Source: Clostridia bacterium
GTDB lineage: Bacteria > Bacillota > Clostridia > Oscillospirales > Acutalibacteraceae
Reading direction: 5' to 3'
DNA length: 63,044 nucleotides
Assembly: GCA_900768075.1 (NCBI GenBank)
Contig: CAAGBN010000004.1
Coordinates: 1-63,044 of the forward strand
This document shows, in pieces, positions 7,537-15,387 of this stretch. The first letter of the stretch is position 1, and every line of letters starts with the position of its first letter. The notes under the pieces were generated by a model. That model did no database searches. It was not told where the DNA came from and saw nothing but the letters and a program-made list of their open reading frames with translations. The position numbers were made by a program, and so were the translations under genes.

Positions 7537-8931
7537 TTAAAGATGTTCTTTTACATTCTTTTCAAAATGTCCTGTATCCTGGAAGCCTGTCTGTGTGTTA
7601 AGTCTTTCTGCTGACCAAGCTTCAGCGATTTCTTCATAAGTACCACTGAAAATCTTTGCTCTCCAGAAGCCATCCTTTGAGCCGTACATACACCAATCTG
7701 ACTTCCACATCTTGTCGCCTGTTGCTTTGTATGTCCAGAGCATCCAGCTGTAATTCAGCTTATTCATTGTAGAGAAGCAGTTTTCCCATGTTGTCTTCTC
7801 ATGAGGATAGAACTCACCGACCATAAGAGGCACATTGGGATGAAGTGCAATTGTGAGAAGAAGGAAGAAATTGAAAATAAAGTCTGAGTTATTGTAGAAG
7901 TGTACCTGATAAACTACATCTTTCCAGCCCTTGAAGAAGGTCTTGGGAAGAGCAAAGCCTGTCCAGATTGCTTCCATTGTAATGATATGATCGTTATCCA
8001 CAGCTCTTACTGTATCGTAAAGACGAGTATAGATTGATTCATTCTTGATTCTTCTGTTGATTTCTGTTGTCTGAACGTCACACATAGGCTCATTGAGAAG
8101 GTCATACATAGCAACTGCAGGGTTGCCGTTGAAGCGTGAAGCGATAGCTGTCCAGAGCTCGTCTGTAAGCACTCTGTATCTCTCACCACGTTCGCTGTTT
8201 TCCATTAAAGGAGCGCCTGCGAGATCTTTACCTGCATGGGGTGCACTGCTCTGTGAACCTACCGCACCGTGCATATCAAGAATAACATAAAGCTCTCTCT
8301 TTGAACATTCTTCTACAATCCAATCGAGTCTCGAGAAATCCCATTCGCCGTTTTCATCAAGAATTTTTTCAAAATTAGAGTCATCGTCATAAACACTGCC
8401 TGTATAAAAGTTTCTGTACCAGAAGGGTACACGAACACAGTTAAAGCCCATTGCCTTGATATTGTCAAGGTCCCATTCTGTAATCCAGTTGTCATAGAAA
8501 ATATTGAGAAGCTCCTGAGCTTTTTCTACACCGAAACGATCCTCTAACACATCATAGATCATTTCACCGTCATATTTTTTACCATAGTAGGGATCAAATA
8601 CTTTTTTCTGTTCTTCTGTAAGATCTTCATAGAAGGTGCCCCAGTATCTTGCCTGCTCTTCTTCTGTCATTTTAGACTTGTATTCAACATCAATATCGTC
8701 GGGGTTGAGCCAATTTTCACGAACAAGCCATGCACCGAGGTTAACACCCTTAAGCTGAACAGTTTCACCCTTCTGATTGACAATCTTTCTTCCCTTAGTG
8801 GTAAGGAAGTCTTCCTGAGTAAAACCTGTTGCTTCATCAGTTGCTGTTTCCTGAGCAGTAGCGAATACCATTGATGTCATCACCATAAGCACACAAAGCA
8901 CTGCACAGAGAATTTTCTTTAATGTTTTCAT
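7537..8931 (-). CDS. Secreted GH5-family beta-glucanase/glucosidase
   Basis: A 464-residue exported glycoside hydrolase. Residues 1-26 are a signal peptide. The catalytic TIM barrel begins with the typical KGVNLGAWLVRENW (61-74), then FNCVRVPFWYR (163-173), the acid/base Glu281 in DLLNEPMCD, the substrate-site VYQVHFYNNS, and the nucleophile Glu373 in MVGEFYPH. This order is that of clan GH-A family 5, closest in feel to exo-1,3-glucanase or BglC-like members. There is no carbohydrate-binding or dockerin domain. The ATG at 8931 has GGAGGAAG in front of it. The exact glucan substrate cannot be told from sequence. Confidence 0.9.
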   Translation of the reverse strand: MKTLKKILCAVLCVLMVMTSMVFATAQETATDEATGFTQEDFLTTKGRKIVNQKGETVQLKGVNLGAWLVRENWLNPDDIDVEYKSKMTEEEQARYWGTFYEDLTEEQKKVFDPYYGKKYDGEMIYDVLEDRFGVEKAQELLNIFYDNWITEWDLDNIKAMGFNCVRVPFWYRNFYTGSVYDDDSNFEKILDENGEWDFSRLDWIVEECSKRELYVILDMHGAVGSQSSAPHAGKDLAGAPLMENSERGERYRVLTDELWTAIASRFNGNPAVAMYDLLNEPMCDVQTTEINRRIKNESIYTRLYDTVRAVDNDHIITMEAIWTGFALPKTFFKGWKDVVYQVHFYNNSDFIFNFFLLLTIALHPNVPLMVGEFYPHEKTTWENCFSTMNKLNYSWMLWTYKATGDKMWKSDWCMYGSKDGFWRAKIFSGTYEEIAEAWSAERLNTQTGFQDTGHFEKNVKEHL

Positions 8932-8992
8932 TTTTCTTCCTCCGAAAATATAAATTTTGTGCTCGCCCTCAAGAGGCTTCACACCTGAAAAC

Positions 8993-9022
8993 ATTATATA
9001 ATCTGCAGATTATCAATGTCAA
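8993..9022 (-). promoter_or_regulatory. GH5 promoter with a 16-bp perfect palindrome in the spacer
   Basis: On the minus strand TTGACA (9017-9022) and TATAAT (8993-8998) are 18 bp apart. The spacer contains the perfect palindrome ATAATCTGCAGATTAT at 8998-9013, well placed to act as a repressor operator. Confidence 0.65.
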
Positions 9023-9117
9023 CAGCATAAAAGAAAGAGCACTAACTTTTGGCAAGGTTCTCCAAATAAAAACTATGTTTTTTGGTGAAATTAACCTTGG
9101 TTTTCAGACGAAAACTT

Positions 9118-9146
9118 TTGACAAAATACCCTTTCGGTATTATAAT
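9118..9146 (+). promoter_or_regulatory. Promoter of trmB
   Basis: TTGACA (9118-9123), 17 bp, TATAAT (9141-9146). Because transcription starts near 9153, translation must start at 9181 rather than further upstream. Confidence 0.8.
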
Positions 9147-9180
9147 AGATTCTGCTAAAAAAACTTCTGAGGTACTTATT

Positions 9181-9852
9181 ATGCGAATGAGAAAAAAGAA
9201 ATACCTTGATGAAAGAATCGACGCTGTAAGCGAGTACATTCTCGACACAAAAAGCGAAGAAAGAGACTTCAACAAGGCTATAGAAGAGAAAGAATATTTT
9301 GACTATAAAGAGATTTTCGGCAACGATAACCCTGTCAGAATGGAAATAGGCTGTGGTAAGGGACAGTTTATATTTGAGCTTGCTCAACGTCACCCTGACA
9401 TAAATTTTATTGCTGTTGAAAAAATCAGAAACGTTATTGTTGCCGCTGTGGAAAAGGCTCAGAGCATCGGTCTTAAGAATGTACGTTTCATCTGTGGCGG
9501 TGCAGAGTATCTTCCCAAGTACATTCCCGAAAACAGCATTGAGCTGATTTATCTCAACTTCTCCTGCCCATATCCTAAGGTGAGATATGCCAAGCACAGA
9601 CTCACCCACCGCGATTTCCTCGAGCTTTACAGAAAGCTTCTGACAGCAGACGGTGAGATTCATCAGAAAACCGATAATATGCATTTCTTCGAGTTTTCAA
9701 TCGGCGAGTTTTCAGCGGCAGATTACAGAATTGAGAATGTCTCACTTGACTTGCACAACAGCGATTTTGAGGGCAACATTGTCACAGAGTACGAGAAGCG
9801 CTTCAGCGATTTAGGTCAGCCTATTTACAGACTTGAGGCGAAGAAGAAATAA
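9181..9852 (+). CDS. trmB: tRNA (guanine-N7)-methyltransferase
   Basis: A 223-residue SAM-dependent enzyme that makes m7G46 in tRNA variable loops. The SAM site MEIGCGKGQFIFELA is near residue 53, FIAVEKIRNVIVAAVEKA follows, and the TrmB signature region appears as LNFSCPYPKVRYAKHRLTHRDFL. In the commonest form this region reads F-x-D-P-W-P-K-x-R-H; here the Asp-Pro-Trp is Cys-Pro-Tyr, an atypical version. The C-terminal TEYEKRFSDLGQPIYRLEAK is also typical (T-x-Y-E-x-R-F). The start at 9181 has GAGGT in front and lies just after a consensus promoter. Confidence 0.93.
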   Translation: MRMRKKKYLDERIDAVSEYILDTKSEERDFNKAIEEKEYFDYKEIFGNDNPVRMEIGCGKGQFIFELAQRHPDINFIAVEKIRNVIVAAVEKAQSIGLKNVRFICGGAEYLPKYIPENSIELIYLNFSCPYPKVRYAKHRLTHRDFLELYRKLLTADGEIHQKTDNMHFFEFSIGEFSAADYRIENVSLDLHNSDFEGNIVTEYEKRFSDLGQPIYRLEAKKK

Positions 9853-9861
9853 ATTATACAT

Positions 9862-9891
9862 GTAGGGGCGGCCATTGGCCGTCCTTTTTTT
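9862..9891 (+). terminator. Terminator of trmB, built from a GTAG REP-like palindrome
   Basis: GTAGGGGCGGCCATTGGCC continues into a GTCC arm and then TTTTTTT, giving a strong hairpin plus T run. The same sequence recurs inverted at 11004-11026, so this terminator belongs to the GTAG palindrome family described at 10784. Confidence 0.75.
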
Positions 9892-9913
9892 AATGGTACG
9901 CGACAAAGCAAAG

Positions 9914-9943
9914 AAAAAAACGGCAGGTTTTATCCCGCCGTTT
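9914..9943 (-). terminator. Terminator of the SLOG-fold gene
   Basis: On the minus strand AAACGGCGGG / CCTGCCGTTT forms a stem and is followed by a T run. The stem begins at the stop codon itself. Confidence 0.8.
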
Positions 9944-10544
9944 AAGGTGATATTTTATCTTCAATATTTCCGAACATGATATCGTAATAACACTTCAGTC
10001 CTTCTTTTAACTCCTTGTCAAATTTATTATCACAAGAAAGCTTAGGTTTATGCTCAAGTATAGCATCAATTGATGCATCGATTAACTCAACATTTACATT
10101 ATATTTGTTTTCACTGTCAAGTTCTTTAATTATGATTTCTTTGAGTATTTCATCTTCCATGGCAGTAAAATTATAATATTCACTGTCATTCTCTACAGAA
10201 CAATCAGTTATCATTGTATAAATTATCAGACTCTTACCGATTTTTCTGCATTTATCTATTGTGTATTTTGTTCCTTTTGACTTTTTGTCCCATATTGCCA
10301 CAACTATATCTGCATAACCAATAATATCATCATTTCTTCTTATAGGTGCAGCTTTCCCGTATTTTTCATACTCAGGCAACAGCTCCGTATATTTGAGATT
10401 ATTTTCTTCAGCGAACTTTTTTGCAACAGCGTCAATTCCCTTTGCTCCACCTGAAACTATTTCAGTTGTAATCGCAGGCAAATAAAAACAAAGGTCGTTC
10501 GGACTTAATGTTAACCCTCTTGAACCGACTACTGCTGTTTTCAT
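9942..10544 (-). CDS. SLOG-fold (YspA/DprA-like) nucleotide-binding protein
   Basis: A 200-residue protein. The N-terminal ~120 residues follow the SLOG/Rossmann pattern of DUF2493 or DprA-like proteins: KTAVVGSRGL (2-11), EIVSGGAKGIDAVAKKFA, then PIRRNDDIIGYADIVVAIWDKKSKGT. Such domains bind nucleotides or their derivatives. The C-terminal ~75 residues are unrelated, helical and acidic, with no family I recognise. The ATG at 10544 follows CGAGGTG. Relatives of this fold occur in stress and defence settings, but a plain metabolic role is equally possible. It stands alone, flanked by repeat-rich DNA, and a terminator-like hairpin sits just upstream of its start. Confidence 0.7.
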   Translation of the reverse strand: MKTAVVGSRGLTLSPNDLCFYLPAITTEIVSGGAKGIDAVAKKFAEENNLKYTELLPEYEKYGKAAPIRRNDDIIGYADIVVAIWDKKSKGTKYTIDKCRKIGKSLIIYTMITDCSVENDSEYYNFTAMEDEILKEIIIKELDSENKYNVNVELIDASIDAILEHKPKLSCDNKFDKELKEGLKCYYDIMFGNIEDKISP

Positions 10545-10564
10545 AATAACACCTCGATAAAATA

Positions 10565-10594
10565 AAAAAGTGTGCCTCAAATGAGACACACTGC
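10565..10594 (-). terminator. Terminator-like hairpin in the 5' leader of the SLOG gene
   Basis: On the minus strand AGTGTGTCTCA / TGAGGCACACT (one G-T pair) is followed directly by TTTTTT, and the start codon comes about 20 bases later. It is either a terminator for leftward transcripts from upstream or an attenuator for this gene. Confidence 0.6.
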
Positions 10595-10783
10595 AAAAAT
10601 GCACCTCATTAGCTGCGACACTAATTTAACATATCCAACGAAAGAAAAGTCAAATAGAGAATGCACTTCTACCAAATACATTCTTCCGTTGAAAATAAAA
10701 AATATTAAATTAATGTCGCATAAATAGTCTACCACTTTTAGTTAAAAAAATCAATACAAATAAGAAATATTCTCCCGACTACC

Positions 10784-10858
10784 GTAGGGACACAGCGTGC
10801 TGTGTCCGCACTAAAAATCACAGCAAACCTTGACGGACACGGCACACCGTGTCCCTAC
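10784..10858. repeat. REPIN-like inverted pair of GTAG palindromes
   Basis: The left unit starts GTAGGGACAC and folds as GGACACAGC/GCTGTGTCC. The right unit is inverted, folds as GGACACGG/CCGTGTCC and ends GTGTCCCTAC. The outer ten bases are perfect inverted repeats and about 25 bases separate the units. This is the layout of a REPIN, a non-autonomous element mobilised by a Y1 (RAYT) transposase acting from elsewhere; none is in the window. Confidence 0.6.
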
Positions 10859-10881
10859 CATAACATTGCATTTTATCTCAC

Positions 10882-11026
10882 GCGAGCAATGCTCGCCCCT
10901 ACAACTCCTAACTCCTAACTGAGCAGGCGTTGCGCCTGCGCTACCCGGCGGGATAAAATTAAAGAGACGCAAGACTTACCCGCGTCCCGACAAAAACACA
11001 AGGACGGCCAATGGCCGCCCCTACAT
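10882..11026. repeat. Further palindromes in the intergenic repeat cluster
   Basis: GCGAGCAATGCTCGCCCCTAC (10882-10902) and GGACGGCCAATGGCCGCCCC plus TAC (11004-11026) both end in CTAC, so they are inverted GTAG units. Between them lie GCAGGCGTTGCGCCTGC (about 10923-10939) and a GACGC/GCGTC inverted repeat (about 10966-10990). The 10605-11036 interval contains no gene I can support. Confidence 0.6.
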
Positions 11027-11036
11027 GGTAATTGAA

Positions 11037-11570
11037 TTAATAGTTTTCCTTACGTACTTCGAAGTAGCTCTGAGGATGTGCACATACAGGGCAAAGCTCA
11101 GGAGCCTTCTTACCCATTACAAGGTGTCCGCAGTTGCGGCACTCCCACATTGTCTCTTCGCTCTTTGCGAATACAGCCTGCATCTCAACATTGTTAAGAA
11201 GCGCTCTGTATCTCTCTTCATGGCTTCTTTCAATTTCAGCTACCATTCTGAACTTTGCAGCGATTTCTGTGAAGCCTTCTTCTTCAGCTTCCTTTGCGAA
11301 ACGGTCATACATATCTGTCCACTCGTAGTTTTCACCTGCTGCAGCTGCTGCAAGGTTTTCAGCTGTGTCGCCAAGCTCGCCTAAAAGCTTGAACCACATC
11401 TTAGCGTGTTCTTTTTCGTTGTTTGCTGTCTGCTCAAAAATAGCACCGATCTGCTGATAGCCTTCCTTCTTAGCCTTTGAAGCAAAGTAGGTATACTTGT
11501 TTCTTGCCATGCTCTCCCCTGCAAATGCTTCAAGGAGATTCTGTTCAGTCTTTGAACCTTTGAGTTCCAT
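11037..11570 (-). CDS. rbr: Rubrerythrin
   Basis: A 177-residue non-haem iron peroxidase that reduces hydrogen peroxide in anaerobes. The ferritin-like four-helix domain carries the diiron ligand motifs (AFAGESMARNKY, EKEHAKMWFKLL, AEIERSHEERY). The C-terminal rubredoxin domain has two pairs of iron-binding cysteines in CRNCG and CPVCAHP. Length and domain order are standard. A TTGACA-N17-TAAAGT promoter lies upstream and the gene appears monocistronic. Confidence 0.97.
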   Translation of the reverse strand: MELKGSKTEQNLLEAFAGESMARNKYTYFASKAKKEGYQQIGAIFEQTANNEKEHAKMWFKLLGELGDTAENLAAAAAGENYEWTDMYDRFAKEAEEEGFTEIAAKFRMVAEIERSHEERYRALLNNVEMQAVFAKSEETMWECRNCGHLVMGKKAPELCPVCAHPQSYFEVRKENY

Positions 11571-11631
11571 AATAATTTCCTCCGTATTAAAATAATATTT
11601 TTTATTCAGGTCAGCTTCTGCTGACTACTTT

Positions 11632-11660
11632 ACTTTATCATTATTGTTCTGATTTGTCAA
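11632..11660 (-). promoter_or_regulatory. Rubrerythrin promoter
   Basis: On the minus strand TTGACA (11655-11660), 17 bp, TAAAGT (11632-11637). The leader then contains a hairpin GTCAGC/GCTGAC at 11610-11625. Confidence 0.6.
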
Positions 11661-11666
11661 CTTTAA

Positions 11667-13037
11667 TCAGCCGACTTCTTTAAAAACCTTTTGCATTACT
11701 CTGTTAGCAACAGGGATAGCGTCATTGAATCCGATACCGCCGTTTTCAAGACAGACAACTATAGCATAAGGGAAATTCTTTTTCTGTGAGAAGCCTACAA
11801 ACCAGGCGTGGCTTCTGCCGTTTGAAACTTCCGCAGAGCCCGTCTTAACCCACATTTCAAGTCCCGGGAATTTGCTGTCACTGTAGTAATTCTTAACATT
11901 TGAACGAAGAAGCTTCTTGACCTTCTTTGCAGTTTCTTCGCTGAGCTTTATATTGCTGTTGACTTTGCTTTTGACATCAACTATCTCTGATGATTCTTCA
12001 ACGAGATAGGGTGTCATCGCCGTGCCACCGTTAGCGATAGCACCCATAAACATCAGCATCTGACTCGGATTTACAAGAGTAGTATACTGTCCGATACCCG
12101 CCCAGCCAAGGTCCAGCTTAGTGCTTCCCGATACATCAAAGGTGCTTCTTACTGTTTTCGCCTTACTGATAGTTATATTCTTACCGAAGCCCAATGCTCT
12201 GACAGTTTGTGTAAGCTTATCTTTACCCACTTCATTGGCGAGCTCTGAAAATACACTGTTGCAGGAAACATTAAGCGCCCTTTCAAAAGTAAGAGTGCCG
12301 TGAACACCGTTACAGATAACATCACCCTTACCGAAGGTCTTTTTACCTGTACACTTGAACTTTCTTGAATAAAGATCAGGGATGTTTTCTATAGCACAGA
12401 TAGCTGTTACTACCTTAAATGTTGAGCCCGGGGTGAATACGCCTGAAATGGCTCTGTTAAGATATATACCGTCATACTTACCCGTAGTGTTGGTATCAAT
12501 ATCCGAAGGCTTGTTCTGAGGGTCATAGGTCGGTGCTGACACCATACATATTACCTCACCTGTCTGATAGTTATAAACTATAACGGTACCCTTGTTGCCC
12601 TTCATAGCCGAATAAGCCTCAGAGCATACATCCGCATCAATGGTGAGCTTTACATCCGTACCCTCATCACGTGATAGAGTGCCGTATATACCCTCAATGA
12701 AGTTGTAGCCTATCAGGTTAGAGCGATAAAGAGTCTGCACACCTGTTGCAATGTACCCTGCCGAGTCACCGACAACGTGTAAGGTGGCAAGTCTCTTATA
12801 ATAGTTGCTGTTATACTTTCGCTTACCGCCTTCGGTAGAAACGAGGACTTCACCGTCACTGTCATATATAGTTCCTGCAACAGTGAGCTCACCGCCCTTA
12901 TATATAAGAGCATTGGCTCTGTTCGCCACCCAGGTGTCACCGTCTGTAATAAAGGTATACAGCATTATTCCAAGGCCCATAAAGAAGGCTATAATCAGAA
13001 AAATTATAATATATGTTCTTCTTGTGGTATTTCTCAT
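11667..13037 (-). CDS. Class B penicillin-binding protein (transpeptidase)
   Basis: A 456-residue membrane-anchored peptidoglycan transpeptidase. The N-terminal helix spans residues 8-30. A short pedestal domain (50-125) is followed by the catalytic domain with Ser205-x-x-Lys208 (GSTFK), Ser258-Cys-Asn260, and Lys398-Thr-Gly400. It is shorter than FtsI/PBP2 of most bacteria and resembles the PbpA type that follows RodA/FtsW in actinobacteria and some Clostridia. It is the third gene of the operon FHA protein, FtsW/RodA, PBP, and starts 12 bp after the FtsW/RodA stop. It should pair with that glycosyltransferase for septal or elongation synthesis. Confidence 0.93.
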   Translation of the reverse strand: MRNTTRRTYIIIFLIIAFFMGLGIMLYTFITDGDTWVANRANALIYKGGELTVAGTIYDSDGEVLVSTEGGKRKYNSNYYKRLATLHVVGDSAGYIATGVQTLYRSNLIGYNFIEGIYGTLSRDEGTDVKLTIDADVCSEAYSAMKGNKGTVIVYNYQTGEVICMVSAPTYDPQNKPSDIDTNTTGKYDGIYLNRAISGVFTPGSTFKVVTAICAIENIPDLYSRKFKCTGKKTFGKGDVICNGVHGTLTFERALNVSCNSVFSELANEVGKDKLTQTVRALGFGKNITISKAKTVRSTFDVSGSTKLDLGWAGIGQYTTLVNPSQMLMFMGAIANGGTAMTPYLVEESSEIVDVKSKVNSNIKLSEETAKKVKKLLRSNVKNYYSDSKFPGLEMWVKTGSAEVSNGRSHAWFVGFSQKKNFPYAIVVCLENGGIGFNDAIPVANRVMQKVFKEVG

Positions 13038-13049
13038 ATTATGACCTCC

Positions 13050-14336
13050 TTATGTTTTATAAAGTCTCGGATATGCTCTGATATCAGCTGACTTGATGAA
13101 AGCGAACAGTGCCCATGAGCATATCATACTTGAGCCGCCCTGACTTACAAAGGGCAAAGTTACACCCGTAAGAGGCAACAAATCGGTGATGCCGAAAATA
13201 TTAAGACATATCTGGAATAAAAGCATAGCCGAAGCCGAGCAGGCAGCTATTGAATAAAAGGTTGAGGGTGCACTTCTTGAGCTGATGACAGCATAGATTG
13301 CAATAAATGCAAAAGCAAGCACCACTGCAAAAGCTATAACTATACCCATTTCCTCACAGATAAGACCGAAGATAAGGTCAGTGGTTGAAGCGTAAACGTT
13401 ACGAAGTGCACCGTTACCTACACCAAGACCGAAAAGTCCTCCTGAGACGGAATATATAAGCACTCGTGTCTGCTGATATCCCTTGCCGTAGATATCCTCC
13501 CATACGTGTCGGTATGCTTCAAATCTTGCCGCAACATGGGGTCTGAAATAAATAATCAGCACTGCGCCTATAAGAGCTGCCGCACAGATAAAAATTATAG
13601 TTCTCAGGTCACCTGAACGCATAAAGGATATAACTATAAATGTAAAGAAGAATATAAGTGCAGTACCGAAGTCCTTCATAAGGAAAAGTACGCCTATACA
13701 GCCCATGGCAAAGATGATATACATATAGATATTCTTTGCTGTCAGAAGCTTATCAAGAGTAGCCGCACCGACAAAGATAAAGGCTATCTTAACAAACTCA
13801 GAGGGCTGAAGCGAAAAACCGCCGAATGACAGCCAGTTATATGCACCGTTGATTGCACCGACAGTATACTTGATATAGACAAAAGAGCCTGCAAGAAACA
13901 AAAGAGCAAAAACTGCAAGGGGTATTCTCACAAACATTACTCTTTTAACGTCCATAATAAACCATAGCAGTACATCATAAACTATAACACCTGCAATTAC
14001 GGTTATGAGCTGTTTGAGCATACCTGAGGGGGCAACACTCGCCTGCAGGCAAAGTCCGATACCGCTTAAAAAGAAGGCTATAAACTCAAGCTCGAAGTTG
14101 ACCTTCTGTGGTACGACTCTCATAAAGCCTACATACAGCCATTCAAATAATATGTATGCAAGAAGGTATAACGCTACCTTGTAATTTATTTCACCGCCGC
14201 CGAAAATAACGGGAGTGAATGATACAACCTGAAATGATGTCAGAAGAAAGAGAATGAAGCTTCTGTCAACATATTTATATTTTCGTCTGACCTTATCGCC
14301 ACGACTTATATTTTTTCGGGGATTCTGCTGTTGCAT
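13050..14336 (-). CDS. FtsW/RodA/SpoVE family peptidoglycan glycosyltransferase
   Basis: A 428-residue SEDS protein with about ten transmembrane helices that polymerises lipid II into glycan strands. Recognisable stretches include GGFSLQPSEFVKIAFIFVGA, LMKDFGTALIFFFTFI, and the C-terminal LPLTGVTLPFVSQGGSSMICSW with its conserved PFVSQGGSS. I chose the ATG at 14336, seven bases after AAGGAGA, instead of one two codons upstream that abuts the Shine-Dalgarno sequence. It lies between the FHA protein and the class B PBP, the usual arrangement for a SEDS-PBP pair. Whether it serves division, elongation or sporulation cannot be decided from sequence. Confidence 0.93.
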   Translation of the reverse strand: MQQQNPRKNISRGDKVRRKYKYVDRSFILFLLTSFQVVSFTPVIFGGGEINYKVALYLLAYILFEWLYVGFMRVVPQKVNFELEFIAFFLSGIGLCLQASVAPSGMLKQLITVIAGVIVYDVLLWFIMDVKRVMFVRIPLAVFALLFLAGSFVYIKYTVGAINGAYNWLSFGGFSLQPSEFVKIAFIFVGAATLDKLLTAKNIYMYIIFAMGCIGVLFLMKDFGTALIFFFTFIVISFMRSGDLRTIIFICAAALIGAVLIIYFRPHVAARFEAYRHVWEDIYGKGYQQTRVLIYSVSGGLFGLGVGNGALRNVYASTTDLIFGLICEEMGIVIAFAVVLAFAFIAIYAVISSRSAPSTFYSIAACSASAMLLFQICLNIFGITDLLPLTGVTLPFVSQGGSSMICSWALFAFIKSADIRAYPRLYKT

Positions 14337-14351
14337 AGTCATTCTCCTTTC

Positions 14352-15275
14352 TTATGATACTGTTTTTGTTTTAACTCTGTAATAAAGTCTCTCATCACCT
14401 ATGGCAATTATATCTCCGTCAAAAAGAAGCTGAGGTGCAGTTACCTTTCTGCCGTTGAGAAGTGTAGGTCTGCCTGAGCCTGAATCCTCTATTGCCCAGC
14501 CGTCTTCATACAGCACTATCATAGCGTGATTTTTAGCCGCAGACTGACTCTTAAGCTTGATGTCGTTTCGTCTTGCTGTGCCTATTGTCACCTCATTACC
14601 GCAGAGGATGAATATTTCACCCGTGTCCTTATTGACAATGCAATGCTGAGTGATTCGTCTGACATTTTTCTGCACCTTGGGTGTTTCAACAGTGTAAGAA
14701 TTCACATTGCTTCTTCTTGCAGCTGTCTGAGGTGCATTCTGACGTGTCTGAGCTCCGCTCTGAGGCCTTTGAGATGTACCCTGTCTCTGGGCAGTGCCCT
14801 GCTTATTTGCAGCTGACTGAGGTGCAGCTGTTTTCTTTGCGGGCTTGGCTTTCTTCTTTTCCTTGCCTACCTTCTGTACAGGATCGTCTGCTACCTCAAA
14901 ACGAAAGCGCACCTTGCCGAGAGTGATAATATCACCGTTTTCGATAGTCTGCTTTTTACTCACAGAGGTACCGTTGACCTTAATGGGAGCCTTGGAGAGA
15001 GTTTCAAATATATACCAGCCATCAATTCGTCTTGATATAACGGCCTGAACTCTCGGAATTGAGTCATACGGCAGAACTATGTCGCAGGATGAGCCTCTGC
15101 CTATAGATGTCTCCCACATATTAAGGGGATGTCTTTCACCCGAGTGCATATCTGAAATATAACCGTAAATTTTTTCTTTAGGATGTCCCAGCCATAAGGC
15201 CATAATGCATTTGACAAGAAGCACCACCGTTATAATCGGCAACACAATTCTTGATATATCTGTAATAAATTCCAT
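14352..15275 (-). CDS. Membrane protein with two FHA domains
   Basis: A 307-residue protein. One transmembrane helix lies near residues 7-26. FHA domain 1 follows (IGRGSSCDIVLPYDSIPRVQAVI, about 50-130). A low-complexity Gln/Ala/Arg linker (about 140-205) leads to FHA domain 2 (about 215-300; IGTARRNDIKLKSQSAAKNHAMI and DSGSGRPTLLNGRKV). FHA domains bind phosphothreonine. Encoded ahead of FtsW/RodA and a PBP, it probably links Ser/Thr kinase signalling to wall synthesis, as FhaA/FhaB do in actinobacteria. The ATG at 15275 is chosen because the longer frame would begin in the promoter. No kinase or phosphatase gene is in this operon. Confidence 0.88.
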   Translation of the reverse strand: MEFITDISRIVLPIITVVLLVKCIMALWLGHPKEKIYGYISDMHSGERHPLNMWETSIGRGSSCDIVLPYDSIPRVQAVISRRIDGWYIFETLSKAPIKVNGTSVSKKQTIENGDIITLGKVRFRFEVADDPVQKVGKEKKKAKPAKKTAAPQSAANKQGTAQRQGTSQRPQSGAQTRQNAPQTAARRSNVNSYTVETPKVQKNVRRITQHCIVNKDTGEIFILCGNEVTIGTARRNDIKLKSQSAAKNHAMIVLYEDGWAIEDSGSGRPTLLNGRKVTAPQLLFDGDIIAIGDERLYYRVKTKTVS

Positions 15276-15315
15276 ATTAACCTCACTATCTTTTAAAAGA
15301 CGTATTAACAAGTAA

Positions 15316-15344
15316 AGCATATTCCACTTGGCACTTTTTGTCAA
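15316..15344 (-). promoter_or_regulatory. Promoter of the FHA-FtsW/RodA-PBP operon
   Basis: On the minus strand TTGACA (15339-15344), 17 bp, TATGCT (15316-15321), about 40 bp before the FHA start codon. Confidence 0.7.
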
Positions 15345-15387
15345 TAAACCAAGAGAATTTAGTTAACCTTATACTATAAACTTAAGA

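Noticed and set aside
9942..10544. Full-length DNA-processing protein DprA
   Set aside because: The Rossmann-like part is similar, but the protein is shorter, lacks the DprA C-terminal winged helix, and has a different C-terminal region.
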